Assembly (NCBI RefSeq): GCF_004114915.1
Contig: NZ_CP022219.1
Span: 3,750,501-3,814,500, forward strand
From: Bradyrhizobium guangxiense
GTDB taxonomy: Bacteria; Pseudomonadota; Alphaproteobacteria; Rhizobiales; Xanthobacteraceae
Reading direction: 5' to 3'
Length of the DNA: 64,000 nt
In this document: one piece after another, positions 26,286 to 35,512 of the stretch
Position numbering within the stretch: position 1 is the first letter of the stretch
Layout of the letters: each line of letters opens with the position of its first letter
Notes under the pieces: generated by a model
The model's input: the letters and a program-made list of their open reading frames with translations, nothing else
Told to the model about the DNA's origin: nothing
The model's database searches: none
Translations under genes and position numbers: made by a program

Positions 26286-27566
26286 CTATCTCACCGCGAA
26301 CGGCGCCTGATAAGGCCGGCCGAAGGGCACCCCGTTGATCACGGTCTGGATCGGCTTGAGATAGGCCTTCCCCTCCCGCTTGTTGTTGCGGGTGTCGACG
26401 AAGCTGACCGGTCCCTCCACCAGCTCCATGATGGCGACGTCGCCGGGTGCACCGACTTGCAGGGTGCCGATCTTCGGCGCGCGATTGATGATTGTTGCCG
26501 GCGCCGTGGTCGCCATCGCGACCACCTGCTCCAGGGTGAAGCCGAGCGTCATGAACTTGCTCATCACGTTGGGCAGGAACGGAATGCCCGGCGAATTGCC
26601 GGAGAAGACATGGATATCGGAGGAGATCGTGTCGGGCGTGCATCCGCCGGGGATCGCCCCCTCCGCCACGGTGAAGTCGAAGCTGCCGCCGCCATGACCG
26701 ACGTCGAACATGACGCCGCGCTGTTTGGCGGCGAGAGCCGCAGGCAGCAGCTTGCCGTCTTGGACGATGTTGGTGAAGACGTTGGACATGTTCGGAGCGC
26801 CGGAATAGGCATGGGTCAGCACGTCGCCCGGGCGGAGCAAGTCGAGAATTTGCGACATCAACTCCTTGGTTTCGACGCCGCCGATGTGCACCATCATCTT
26901 GGCCGGCCAGCCGCACATCTCGCACGCCTGGATGCCGCGCTTCAGCGGCTCGAGCCCGTGCTTGTAGATCACGTTCTCCGACATCCGCACCTTGACCCCG
27001 AGCAGGAAATCGGCGTTCTCGGCGAGCGCCATCGCGCAGGCTTCGGTCTGTGCGACGTCGATATTGTACAGCTCGGCAGCCGGGAACGCCGACAGGCCGT
27101 TATTGGCGATGTGGACGAAGGCGTACATCCGCGCCCGCGTTTGGGCCACGATGAACCGGCGTAGCGCCGCCAGATTGTTGACCCCGGCATCGCCCGCCGA
27201 AACGACGGTTGTCGTGGCCTGGAATTGCACGAGTTCGTCGGCGGGAATGCCGATGGCCGAGCCGTAGGGATACACATGACAATGCAGATCGATGAGACCG
27301 GGCATCACGAGCTTGCCTGACGCGTCGATGCTTTTCAGCGCACGCTCGGCGGGGATCGTCTCCTGCACGGTCTCGATCATGCCCCAGCGGATGCCGATAT
27401 CGCGTCTGGCGCGTAGCGATTGGCTGGGGTCGAGCACCTCCCCGCCGCGGATCACCAGATCGTACTTGTCGTTCGGCCCCATCGCGGCCTGCACCGGCGC
27501 GCTAAGGCCGACGGCAGCAACGGATGTCGACAGTGCCAGGAAATCGCGGCGTGACAACGCGGACAT
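26286..27566 (-). CDS. Tat-exported amidohydrolase (metal-dependent, M38-like)
   Basis: A 426-residue amidohydrolase. It starts with a twin-arginine signal, SRRDFLALSTSVAAVGL, and a cleavage site near VQAA, so it should reach the periplasm folded. The metal ligands HxH occur in MPGLIDLHCHVYPYG, followed by a carboxylated-lysine-type VKVRMSENV, MMVHIGGVETKE, LTHAYSG and FDVGHGGGSFDF. The C-terminal strand QVGAPGDVAIMEL is typical of the superfamily. The family covers dihydroorotase-like and D-aminoacylase/deacetylase enzymes; substrate unknown. The start has GGGGGGA upstream. Confidence 0.85.
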   Translation of the reverse strand: MSALSRRDFLALSTSVAAVGLSAPVQAAMGPNDKYDLVIRGGEVLDPSQSLRARRDIGIRWGMIETVQETIPAERALKSIDASGKLVMPGLIDLHCHVYPYGSAIGIPADELVQFQATTTVVSAGDAGVNNLAALRRFIVAQTRARMYAFVHIANNGLSAFPAAELYNIDVAQTEACAMALAENADFLLGVKVRMSENVIYKHGLEPLKRGIQACEMCGWPAKMMVHIGGVETKELMSQILDLLRPGDVLTHAYSGAPNMSNVFTNIVQDGKLLPAALAAKQRGVMFDVGHGGGSFDFTVAEGAIPGGCTPDTISSDIHVFSGNSPGIPFLPNVMSKFMTLGFTLEQVVAMATTAPATIINRAPKIGTLQVGAPGDVAIMELVEGPVSFVDTRNNKREGKAYLKPIQTVINGVPFGRPYQAPFAVR

Positions 27567-27820
27567 GATGGTCCCCCCTGTGCTTTTTTGTTTGCGGCTA
27601 TGGCCGGATTCGACCAGCAGCTCCGCCTTGGCGCCAACGCAGGCGTTCAGCGTTGGGCCAAAGCTATTGTGCCCGGAGAACCGATCCTATGACTGGATAC
27701 GAGCCTTGAGGAGCGGCGAAATTTTCGAGAGCCGCATGAACCTTCTCGAAACAAGATCGACTAAGCGACCGCGTCCGTTGGGGGCGCTTGGCAACCAGAA
27801 ACTCCGAGCAGACACGAGGC

Positions 27821-28675
27821 CTAGCGTCGCGGCGTTCGTCCGCGGATCCGGTCGAAGCCCTGCTTGATCGCTGCAAAGCGCTCGTCGATATAGGGTTCGT
27901 GCTCGGTATCGGTGAAAATGTAAGGCCAGTCGTTTTCGATGGCCTCGCAGACCAGCTCGCCCACATAGAGCGGATCAATGCCGCAGCTGATCCGTTCCTG
28001 GAATGCCTTGATGAACTCGGCGCGGGGGCCTTCCGTCGGCGGAGGCTTGCCGACCGCCCCGGCAAATCGCTGCGGCACGTTGCGCCGGGAGTTCATGATC
28101 TGCGTGCGGATGATGCCCGGACACAGAACGGAGACCCCGATCTTCCTCGGCGCGAGGACCTTACGCATCCCTTCGGACAGCGCCACCACTCCGTATTTGC
28201 TCACGTCGTACGCCGGACTTGGTCCCGGAATCAGCCCGGCGACGGACGCTGTGGAAACGACCTGCCCTCCTTCGCCATGCGCTTCGATCAGCGGACCGAA
28301 TATCTCGAAGCCCCAGATCACCGACCTCAGGTTGACGCCGAGGACCCAGTCCCAACCAGCATCGGTCCACTCACCATAGGGACCGCCGCCGCCCACGCCG
28401 GCATTGTTGACCAGGATGTGGATCTTGCCATACCGCGCGATGGCCGCGTCCGCTGCCGCCTGAAGTTCGCCTTTGAGCGAGACGTCGGCTTTCACACCAT
28501 CGACATCGACGTTGGTCCGTGTCTTCAGATCCGCGACCGCTTTTTTCAGCGCTTCTTCCTCGATGTCGCAGAGCATGACCTTCCCCCCCGCCTGTGACAG
28601 CGCGGTCGCGATCCCGAGGCCAATCCCCGAGGCAGCGCCTGTCACGAAGGCGGTCCGTCCAGCCAGATCCTTCAT
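27821..28675 (-). CDS. Short-chain dehydrogenase/reductase
   Basis: A 284-residue SDR with FVTGAASGIGLGIATAL (cofactor loop), LCDIEEEALKKAV (acidic residue favouring NAD), ILVNNAGVGG, the Ser in STASVAG, and YDVSKYG. The C-terminal extension (YGVVALSEG, GVSVLCPGIIRTQI) is longer than in the minimal SDRs. The start at 28675 has GGAGAAGG upstream; 28696 is an alternative. It sits between two unrelated exported-protein genes, and the substrate cannot be guessed. Confidence 0.87.
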   Translation of the reverse strand: MKDLAGRTAFVTGAASGIGLGIATALSQAGGKVMLCDIEEEALKKAVADLKTRTNVDVDGVKADVSLKGELQAAADAAIARYGKIHILVNNAGVGGGGPYGEWTDAGWDWVLGVNLRSVIWGFEIFGPLIEAHGEGGQVVSTASVAGLIPGPSPAYDVSKYGVVALSEGMRKVLAPRKIGVSVLCPGIIRTQIMNSRRNVPQRFAGAVGKPPPTEGPRAEFIKAFQERISCGIDPLYVGELVCEAIENDWPYIFTDTEHEPYIDERFAAIKQGFDRIRGRTPRR

Positions 28676-28950
28676 GGGCCTTCTCCCCTGTTTCACTCAA
28701 CAGTTCGCCCGCCAGACTGCGCCGCAGAGTACCGCACTGAACTCGCGTCGTCTCATGTCCCGCGCCCGCGGACCAAGCCTGGAAGTAGCCGATCGCCAGT
28801 TTCAAACTAGCACATTGAAGACCGACTGGATAACGAGGATGGGATCGGTTTTCGGAAGCGTCGGCTCCACGCCGACCATGGTCATTCGCGCCGGTTGGAC
28901 GGATGCCGCCGACTTCCGCTCTCCCCCTCCACTAAACGATGGTCGACGCA

Positions 28951-29295
28951 TCACGTCATGCTGCCCGGAATGAAACAGCGGACACGAGGATGTCCATCGA
29001 TGTAGTGCTTCCAGACCATGGTCCGTCCTGCAAGATTGGGTTGCTTGATGACAGCGCCGTCTGGCACGAGCACCCATTCGTCGTCGATGCGAACGCGATA
29101 TTGTCCGTGATCGGACTTCCAATTCGGTTCGGAGACCACGTAGGCGTCGGAGTCCTCGCAGCACTTCCCGAATTCGCTTTGCAGACTTTCGAACCAGGGC
29201 TTCAGCGGGGAATTCGCATAGCGCCCGTCGTCTCGCGCAAATGTCGCGGTCGACACTGGCAGCAACAGGCAGATTTGAGCTGCCAAGCGCTTCAT
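28951..29295 (-). CDS. Exported hypothetical protein
   Basis: A 114-residue protein with a signal peptide (KRLAAQICLLLPVSTATFA) and a small domain containing FGKCCEDSDAYVV, WKSDHGQYRVRIDDEWV and GHPRVRCFIPGSMT. Three cysteines suggest an extracytoplasmic disulfide. I do not know a function; the DGHPRVRCFIPG ending recurs, from memory, in small exported proteins of this group. No gene is visible in 28699-28950. Confidence 0.7.
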   Translation of the reverse strand: MKRLAAQICLLLPVSTATFARDDGRYANSPLKPWFESLQSEFGKCCEDSDAYVVSEPNWKSDHGQYRVRIDDEWVLVPDGAVIKQPNLAGRTMVWKHYIDGHPRVRCFIPGSMT

Positions 29296-29339
29296 CGCTC
29301 TGATCGCCAGCATTTCGTCACCTCGGCCATCTCGTAAAA

Positions 29340-30035
29340 TCAGTTTCGATTCAGCGCAGCTGGCCTAATCGGCAAGGAGCGCAGGAACACGAAGCGGGAG
29401 GTCACTGGTATCTCCGCGTCGGCGCGACCATCCTGGCCGATCAGAATGAGACCCGCTCCCCCATTTGCCACGGTCAGGATGACCTCTTCACCAGCCCATG
29501 TCCGGATCGGGTTCATCCCGATCACGAGAAACTCACCTACGGGCTGGTCCAGATATTGAAGTCTGAGCTGCGGAGCGATTTCGGGCGGTGCAAGTCCGAA
29601 GCCCAGTTGCTGCGCGAGTTCGTAGATTTGCCGCAACGGCACCGTCTCACCCCGGAAGCCCAGATCGGCCGCGGTCACCGTCAGAAGCGTTACCGCCGTT
29701 CTGGCACCGCTGAGCGTAAACGCAGGTCGGGCAAGAGCCTCCGCAGCCGAGTTACCGACGCCGCAACCCATCGCGCTCAGCGCGGTGAGGAGAGCAAACG
29801 TATCCGGGAACGTCCCGATGCTGATCGTTTTCCATTCGGCAACATCCGAAACGGACGCTACCGGACCCGTGCGTGTCGGGACAACGGGCGCCGCCTTGAG
29901 CACCAACTGCCTCTGCAACACATCGCGCGCCGAGCATTGAGCGTGAGCGCGGTTCGCAGAGGCGAGAACGCATACGACCCAGATCAAGAGCCTCGCTGCA
30001 GTGGCAGCCCACGTCAGTGCAGCCGTCCGCCGCAT
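29340..30035 (-). CDS. Exported hypothetical protein, divergent from winged-helix/TPR regulator
   Basis: A 231-residue protein with a signal peptide (ARLLIWVVCVLASANRAHA) and a mature part predicted to be mixed alpha/beta: AEWKTISIGTF, PAFTLSGARTAVTLLTVT, FGLAPPEIAPQLRLQYL and EEVILTVANGGAG. A ribosome site, GGGAGGA, precedes the ATG at 30035. I do not recognise a domain. It shares a 159-base divergent spacer with the regulator gene at 30195, so co-regulation is possible. Confidence 0.72.
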   Translation of the reverse strand: MRRTAALTWAATAARLLIWVVCVLASANRAHAQCSARDVLQRQLVLKAAPVVPTRTGPVASVSDVAEWKTISIGTFPDTFALLTALSAMGCGVGNSAAEALARPAFTLSGARTAVTLLTVTAADLGFRGETVPLRQIYELAQQLGFGLAPPEIAPQLRLQYLDQPVGEFLVIGMNPIRTWAGEEVILTVANGGAGLILIGQDGRADAEIPVTSRFVFLRSLPIRPAALNRN

Positions 30036-30194
30036 GACATCCTCCCTCGTGACGCGAGATCCGCAAGCAGTTCATACAGTTCAGCCGCGCACGAGGATGG
30101 GCCAAGGTCACGAGAAGCGCTTTACAGGCGCCTTCCATTCTTCTTACCGTCTGCTTACATATCGGCTCCACGGGTGCGATCGTACCGCGGGAGG

Positions 30195-31763
30195 ATGCAT
30201 TTGCTTTACTCCTTTTCGGATTTCACGCTGGATACGGAACGGCGGGAGCTACGGCAAGGAGCCGAGACAATCTCTATCGCGCCGCAGGTCTTCGACCTTC
30301 TGAACTATTTGATCCGGAACAGGGAACGTGTCGTCAGCAAGGACGACCTCATCGCTGGCGTCTGGAACGGCCGCATCGTCTCGGACGCCGCTCTGACGAC
30401 GCGCATCAATGCCGCTCGGAGCGCCATCGGCGACACCGGCGAGAAACAGCAGTTGATCAAAACATTGCCGCGCAAAGGTTTCCGCTTCGTGGCTGCCGTG
30501 CAGGAAGCCGGTAGCTCCGCAAGTGAGACGGTTGGCTCAGTCGAGCGAGCGGGCGACATGCCGCCGCGCCTATCCATCGTCGTGCTACCCTTCGCGAACC
30601 TGAGCGATGATCGTGAGCAGGACTATTTTGTGGATGGTGTAGCCGAGAGTTTGACCACAGACTTGTCGCGCATCGCTGGTTCATTTGTAATCGCACGGAA
30701 CAGCGCCGTCTCATACAAAGCTAGGGCAGTCGATGTACGGCAAGTCGGCCGCGAATTAAACGTTCGCTACGTGCTCGAAGGTTCAGTGCAACGCAGCGGC
30801 AAGCGGCTTCGGATGAACGTGCAGTTGATTGATGCTGAGAGCGGCCGGCATCTTTGGGCCGAGCGCTTCGAGAATACTGTCGTCGACCTGTTCGACATGC
30901 AGGACGAAATCGTTTCGAGGCTCGCCAATACGTTAGGTCGCCAGCTCATCGAGGCTGAGGCGCGACGAGCCGAGCGTACGCTGCACCCTGATGCGATGGA
31001 TTTGTACTTCCAAGGCCGGGCCTGGTTGATGAAGGGATTTAGCCCTGAATGCGTAACGCAAGCGCGGAGCTTCTTCGAACGCTCTCTAGCGTGCGACCCC
31101 TGCAACGTCGAGGCAATGATTGGCCTGGCAAATGCTGATACGGCAGTTGCGACCAGCTTTACGACGGATGACGGGCCTGCGCGGCTTGCAGCGGCCGAGG
31201 CGATGGCGAATAGGGCCTTGTCGATCAGGCCGAACCGTACTTCGGCCCACTTGGCTCGGGGTTGGGTCCAGATCTTTACGAACCGGGCCGCCCAAGCTAT
31301 CCGTGAATTTGAGCATGTGTTGGCGCTCGATTCGAATATAGCCAACGCTCATGCAGCCCTTGGTTTTGCCAAATTCTATATGGGGCGCGCCGCCGAGACC
31401 GAAGGCCACATACTCCAGGCTCTACGTCTCTCCCCTCGCGACATCGATGCCTATCAATGGGCGTGTTTTGTAGGCGTGGCCAAGCTACAGCTGGGTTCGA
31501 ACGTCGAAGCCGTCAGTTGGCTACGACGAAGCACTGAGGCGAACCGCAACTTTCCTCTCGCTCATTTGGCGCTCGCCGCTGCGTTAGGCCTGACTGGCGC
31601 GCTCGATGAGGCGCGAACTGCTGCAAGAACGGGACTTGCGCTCAACTCAGGTTTCACAATCCGTCGCTTCGTCACTGCTCAACAAAGCGACAATCCAGCT
31701 TTCCTTGCTGGGGTCGAGCGCGCGTGTGAAGGCTTCCGCCTCGCTGGCGTGCCGGAAGGATGA
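30195..31763 (+). CDS. Winged-helix transcriptional regulator with TolB-like and TPR domains
   Basis: A 522-residue protein. Residues 1-100 are an OmpR/CadC-type winged helix (FSDFTLDTERRELRQG, PQVFDLLNYLIRNRERVVSK, LIKTLPRKGFRFVA). A TolB-like nucleotide-cyclase-associated domain (LSIVVLPFANLSDD, YVLEGSVQRSGKRLRMNVQL) covers about 130-270, and several TPR repeats make up the rest. There is no cyclase catalytic domain. A ribosome site GGGAGG abuts the ATG at 30195, so the in-frame TTG at 30201 may be the true start. Codon use is visibly less G/C-biased at third positions than in the core genes. Confidence 0.83.
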   Translation: MHLLYSFSDFTLDTERRELRQGAETISIAPQVFDLLNYLIRNRERVVSKDDLIAGVWNGRIVSDAALTTRINAARSAIGDTGEKQQLIKTLPRKGFRFVAAVQEAGSSASETVGSVERAGDMPPRLSIVVLPFANLSDDREQDYFVDGVAESLTTDLSRIAGSFVIARNSAVSYKARAVDVRQVGRELNVRYVLEGSVQRSGKRLRMNVQLIDAESGRHLWAERFENTVVDLFDMQDEIVSRLANTLGRQLIEAEARRAERTLHPDAMDLYFQGRAWLMKGFSPECVTQARSFFERSLACDPCNVEAMIGLANADTAVATSFTTDDGPARLAAAEAMANRALSIRPNRTSAHLARGWVQIFTNRAAQAIREFEHVLALDSNIANAHAALGFAKFYMGRAAETEGHILQALRLSPRDIDAYQWACFVGVAKLQLGSNVEAVSWLRRSTEANRNFPLAHLALAAALGLTGALDEARTAARTGLALNSGFTIRRFVTAQQSDNPAFLAGVERACEGFRLAGVPEG

Positions 31764-31848
31764 CGGACGTTCCGGTCAAAGACCGACTTCATCGCGTTCC
31801 TGCGTCCGCCCCAAACTCCGACGGACATTCTTTGAGTCCCCCCCCCGC

Positions 31849-33087
31849 CTACGCCGTCCGCAGCACCGGCGCGGGCGGCGGTGGCGGCCTGACAAGCGCA
31901 AACGCCACCTGCACGATGCCGCCGGCAAGACCGAGCGCGACGCCGATGCGCCAGGCCATGGTGTAGGAGCCGAGCGCGTCGTAGAGCAGCCCGCCTCCGT
32001 AGGCGCCAAGGAAGCTGCCGATCTGGTGGCTCATGAAGGCGAGGCCCTGGATCATCGCCTGCCAGCGCAGGCCGAACATCTCAGCGACCGCGCCTGCGAC
32101 CAGCGGGCCGACGCCCATCCAGAGGAAGCCCATGATCGCGCCGAACAGCAGCGTCGAGAACGGCGTGGCCGGCAGCATGAAGTACCAGGCGAGCGCCAGC
32201 GAGCGCAGGATGTAGATGCCCCCTAACAGCGCCAGTTTGTTCCAGCGCTGGCCGGCCCAGCCGAAGAACAGCGAACCCAGCACGTTGAAGCCGCCGATCA
32301 TGCCGAGCGTCTGCGCGCTGAGCATCGGATTGAGGCCGCAGATCGCCAGATACGACGGCAGATGCGTGGTGAGGAACACCAGCTGCATACCACAGACCAG
32401 ATAGGCGCAGGTCATCACGACGAAGGAGGCGTTGCCGAACGCCGCCTTGGTCACGGAGGCCGCCGTCGCATCGCCGATATCATCGGCAGCAGGCTTGGGC
32501 AGCGGGACCTGATCGACGCGGCCGGCATACCACGCCGCAGGGATCATCAGCACCGACATGACGACGAAACCGGTGAGCCCGACGCGCCAGCCAAAGCCCT
32601 CGTTGAGCATCTGCCCGATCGGCGCCGACAGCAGCGCACCGAGCGAGCCCGCGCCGGAGACGATGCCGAGCACGGTGGAGCGCACCGTTGCCGGCACCGC
32701 GCGTGCTGCCACCGACATCGCGATCGCGGCCGCGGTGCAGGCCAGCGACGTCCCGATCAGCACGCCGGCGCCGATCATGATGCTGGGAAGCCCATTCGCG
32801 GTCGCCATCAGCGCGAGGCCCACGATATACATCAGCGAGCCCGCGATCATGATGGGACGGAAGCCGTAGCGCACGGTCATCGCGCCGGCGAGCGGCTGCA
32901 GGAAGCCCCAGGCGAGGTTCTGCACGGCCAGCGCCAGCGTGAAATCCGAGATCGAGATGTGGATGTCATGCGTCAGCGGCTGCATGAAAATGCCGAGGCT
33001 CTGCCGCAGCCCCATGCTCAGCGTCAGCATGATCGAGGCGCCGATCAGGATGGGCAATGTCGGACGCAGGACCTGCAACAGGGGCAT
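31849..33087 (-). CDS. MFS transporter, drug/organic-anion type
   Basis: A 412-residue major facilitator with 12 hydrophobic segments. Loop 2-3 motif GAMTVRYGFRPIM and helix 5 GAGSLGALLSAPIGQML are visible. GGGAGAAG precedes the ATG at 33087; the longer frame to 33114 adds MPRPKGRRK only. It is divergent from a TetR-type regulator, with a perfect palindrome in the spacer, which suggests an inducible exporter or uptake system. The substrate is not evident. Confidence 0.88.
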   Translation of the reverse strand: MPLLQVLRPTLPILIGASIMLTLSMGLRQSLGIFMQPLTHDIHISISDFTLALAVQNLAWGFLQPLAGAMTVRYGFRPIMIAGSLMYIVGLALMATANGLPSIMIGAGVLIGTSLACTAAAIAMSVAARAVPATVRSTVLGIVSGAGSLGALLSAPIGQMLNEGFGWRVGLTGFVVMSVLMIPAAWYAGRVDQVPLPKPAADDIGDATAASVTKAAFGNASFVVMTCAYLVCGMQLVFLTTHLPSYLAICGLNPMLSAQTLGMIGGFNVLGSLFFGWAGQRWNKLALLGGIYILRSLALAWYFMLPATPFSTLLFGAIMGFLWMGVGPLVAGAVAEMFGLRWQAMIQGLAFMSHQIGSFLGAYGGGLLYDALGSYTMAWRIGVALGLAGGIVQVAFALVRPPPPPAPVLRTA

Positions 33088-33148
33088 TTTTCTTCTCCCT
33101 TTTGGGCGCGGCACGCGTGCCGTCGTCTGCTTTTGCCGATGTTTTTGG

Positions 33149-33166
33149 GTACACAGACCTGTGTAC
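33149..33166. promoter_or_regulatory. Probable TetR operator: perfect 18-bp palindrome
   Basis: GTACACAG-AC-CTGTGTAC is a perfect 8-2-8 inverted repeat 62 bases before the MFS start and 52 bases before the regulator start. Its position in the divergent spacer makes it the best candidate for the regulator's binding site. Confidence 0.8.
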
Positions 33167-33217
33167 TTAGGCTATAGATAGCTGCTGCTGTCAAGCGAAC
33201 AGGACGCATTCCGCCGC

Positions 33218-33826
33218 ATGGCTCCCCCGCCCACCCCACAGACGATGAAAGAGCGGATCCTTCAGACCGCCGACAAGCTGTTCTATCTGCAAGGCATTCG
33301 CGCGATCGGCGTCGACACCATCGCGGCCGAGATCGGCATCTCCAAGCGCACGCTATACAACCACTTCGCCTCCAAGGACGCGCTGATCGCGGCTTACCTC
33401 GAGCGCCGCTTCGTACACGCATCCCCCTCCGACAAGCCGCCGGCCGAGCAGATTCTCGCCACCTTCGATTCGCTGGAGCGGCGCTTCGCGGCGAAGGATT
33501 TTCGCGGCTGCCCATTCGTGAACGCGGTCGCCGAGCTCGGGCCTTCCGACCGCGCCGTGAAGAAGATCGCCATCGCCTTCAAGGAAAGCCGCCGCCTCTG
33601 GTTTCGCGACCGCCTGACCGAGCTCGGCGTTGCCGATGCCGACGCGCTCGCGACGCAGCTCGTGCTGCTTGTCGACGGTTCCATCGCGCAGGACTTGGTG
33701 CGTGACGATCCCGCGATGGCCCGCGCGGCGAAGGACGCGGCGACGGTGCTGCTGCGGAATGCGGGCGTGGATGTGGGGGACATTGCGGAGAAACCGGCGA
33801 AGCGAAGCAGGCCCACGCCACAATGA
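33218..33826 (+). CDS. TetR family transcriptional regulator
   Basis: A 202-residue regulator. The N-terminal HTH reads ILQTADKLFYLQGIRAIGVD, then IAAEIGISKRTLYNHFASKD, the classic TetR recognition helix. The ligand domain covers about 70-190 and contains DFRGCPFVNAVAEL, typical of a subgroup that regulates efflux or redox enzymes. It is divergent from the MFS gene and probably represses it and itself through the palindrome at 33149-33166. Confidence 0.92.
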   Translation: MAPPPTPQTMKERILQTADKLFYLQGIRAIGVDTIAAEIGISKRTLYNHFASKDALIAAYLERRFVHASPSDKPPAEQILATFDSLERRFAAKDFRGCPFVNAVAELGPSDRAVKKIAIAFKESRRLWFRDRLTELGVADADALATQLVLLVDGSIAQDLVRDDPAMARAAKDAATVLLRNAGVDVGDIAEKPAKRSRPTPQ

Positions 33827-33848
33827 TCGCCGCCACCGTATCGTTCGG

Positions 33849-33951
33849 TGTCATCACCCGCGAAAGCGGGTGATCCGGTATTCCATAGGCGGTTGTGATT
33901 GAACGGAGAGGCTGCGGCGTACTGGATTCCCCGCTTTCGCGGGGAATGACA
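33849..33951. repeat. Palindromic intergenic repeat, family C
   Basis: The element opens TGTCATCACCCGCGAAAGCG and closes CGCTTTCGCGGGGAATGACA. The two ends pair and each also forms its own small hairpin (CCCGCGAAAGCGGG and CCCCGCTTTCGCGGGG). Only one copy is seen in the window. The remainder of 33827-34124 shows no gene. Confidence 0.8.
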
Positions 33952-34124
33952 GCGGAGATTGTACGACTGTCGTGATCCTACCAACATGCTCCTGCTTTGC
34001 CCGACGAGTCAAACAGCGCTGCCGGCGACGCAATCCTGTTGGCCACCCGCGTAAGCCATTGATCCGACTAACGCCGGCTACTGTGCATGGGGTTGTTTTC
34101 GCAATTTTTGTGTCGCGGCCGCCT

Positions 34125-35498
34125 CTACGCCGCCTGCGACACCACGCGGTTGCGGCCGTCGTGCTTGGCGCGGTAGAGCGCCATGTCGGCGCGCTTGAGG
34201 ACGTCGGCGACCGCCTCGCCCTTTTGCTCCAATGTGGTGAGGCCGATCGAGATCGTGACCTCGATGCGCTTTGCGCCTTTGTGGATAGCGAACGGCTCGC
34301 CCGCGATCGAGCGGCGCAGGCGCTCGGCGACCATGCCGGCGACGTGGAGATCGGTCTCGGGCATCACGATGACGAATTCCTCGCCGCCGTAACGGCAGGC
34401 GAGATCAATGCCGCGGATCGACTTGCGTACCCGCACCGCGAACTCGCGCAGCACGTCGTCGCCGGCGTCGTGGCCGTAATTGTCGTTGATGGCCTTGAAG
34501 AAGTCGATGTCCAGGATCATCAGCGCCAGCGGCTTGCCGCGGGTCGCGGCCTGCTCGGCGAGCGTTGCGAGATGACTCTCCATGTAACGGCGATTGTGCA
34601 GGCCGGTGAGGGCGTCGGTGATCGCCATCTCGATCGAGTTCTGCACATTGTCGCGCAGATGATCGGTGTAGCGGCGGCGGCGGATCTGGGTGCGGGCACG
34701 GGCCAGGAGCTCGGTCTTGTCGATCGGGCGCAGCAGGTAGTCGTTGACGCCGATCTCGAGGCCGCGGAGCAGCCGCGTGGAATTCTCGGGATCGGCGATC
34801 GCCAGGATCGGCACGTGGCGCGTGCGCTCCAGCGAGCGCGCCTGGCTGCAAAGGCGGAGGCCGTCGAAATTGTTGAGGTCGAGGGACACGATCAGCAGGT
34901 CGTAATTGCCCTCGGCGGCGTGGAACAGCGCCTCCGTCGGATTCGGCTCGACGTCGACGGTGTGCTCGGCGGCGAGGATCGTCGCCAGCCGCTCGTAGGA
35001 GGACTGGCGGTCGTCGACCAGGAGGATGCGGCCGCCCTTGCCCGTGTCGGCGACGGCGCTGCGCTCGGGCGCCTGCATGCCGATCTCGAGCGAGGTGATG
35101 GCGCGCATGCGCAGCTCGTCCGTCATCATCTTCAGCCGCGTCAGCGAGCGTACCCGCGCGATCAGCACGACGTCGGAAACGGGCTTGGTCAGGAAGTCAT
35201 CGGCGCCCGCCTCGAGCCCGCGATTGCGGTCCGAGGGGCTGTCGAGCGCCGTCACCATGACGACCGGAATGTGATGCGTGGCCGGATCGGACTTGAGGCG
35301 GCGGCAGACCTCGAACCCGTCCATGTCAGGCATCATCACGTCGAGCAGGATGATGTCGCATTCGGCGCGGTGACAGATCGCCAGCGCCTCGGTGCCGTTC
35401 GAGGCGGTCATCACGTCGAAATATTCGGCAGAAAGGCGAGCCTCTAACAGCTTGACGTTGGCGGGGACGTCATCGACGACGAGGATACGCGCGGACAC
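34125..35498 (-). CDS. pleD: Response regulator diguanylate cyclase PleD
   Basis: A 457-residue protein with two receiver domains and a GGDEF domain. The first receiver has ILVVDDVPANVKLLE and the phospho-acceptor D53 in ILLDVMMPDMDGFEV; the second (about 155-270) is an adaptor-type receiver. The catalytic GGEEF follows in CRYGGEEFVIVMPETD, a normal active variant. It makes cyclic-di-GMP and controls the motile-to-sessile switch in relatives. The start is a GTG at 35498, 15 bases after the divK stop, so divK-pleD is an operon as in Caulobacter. Confidence 0.95.
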   Translation of the reverse strand: MSARILVVDDVPANVKLLEARLSAEYFDVMTASNGTEALAICHRAECDIILLDVMMPDMDGFEVCRRLKSDPATHHIPVVMVTALDSPSDRNRGLEAGADDFLTKPVSDVVLIARVRSLTRLKMMTDELRMRAITSLEIGMQAPERSAVADTGKGGRILLVDDRQSSYERLATILAAEHTVDVEPNPTEALFHAAEGNYDLLIVSLDLNNFDGLRLCSQARSLERTRHVPILAIADPENSTRLLRGLEIGVNDYLLRPIDKTELLARARTQIRRRRYTDHLRDNVQNSIEMAITDALTGLHNRRYMESHLATLAEQAATRGKPLALMILDIDFFKAINDNYGHDAGDDVLREFAVRVRKSIRGIDLACRYGGEEFVIVMPETDLHVAGMVAERLRRSIAGEPFAIHKGAKRIEVTISIGLTTLEQKGEAVADVLKRADMALYRAKHDGRNRVVSQAA

Positions 35499-35512
35499 TG
35501 TGAACTCACTTC

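Noticed and set aside
28802..29164. A 120-codon minus-strand frame overlapping the exported protein at 28951
   Set aside because: It overlaps a frame with a signal peptide and ordered cysteines, and the remaining 28699-28950 part shows no ribosome site or domain.
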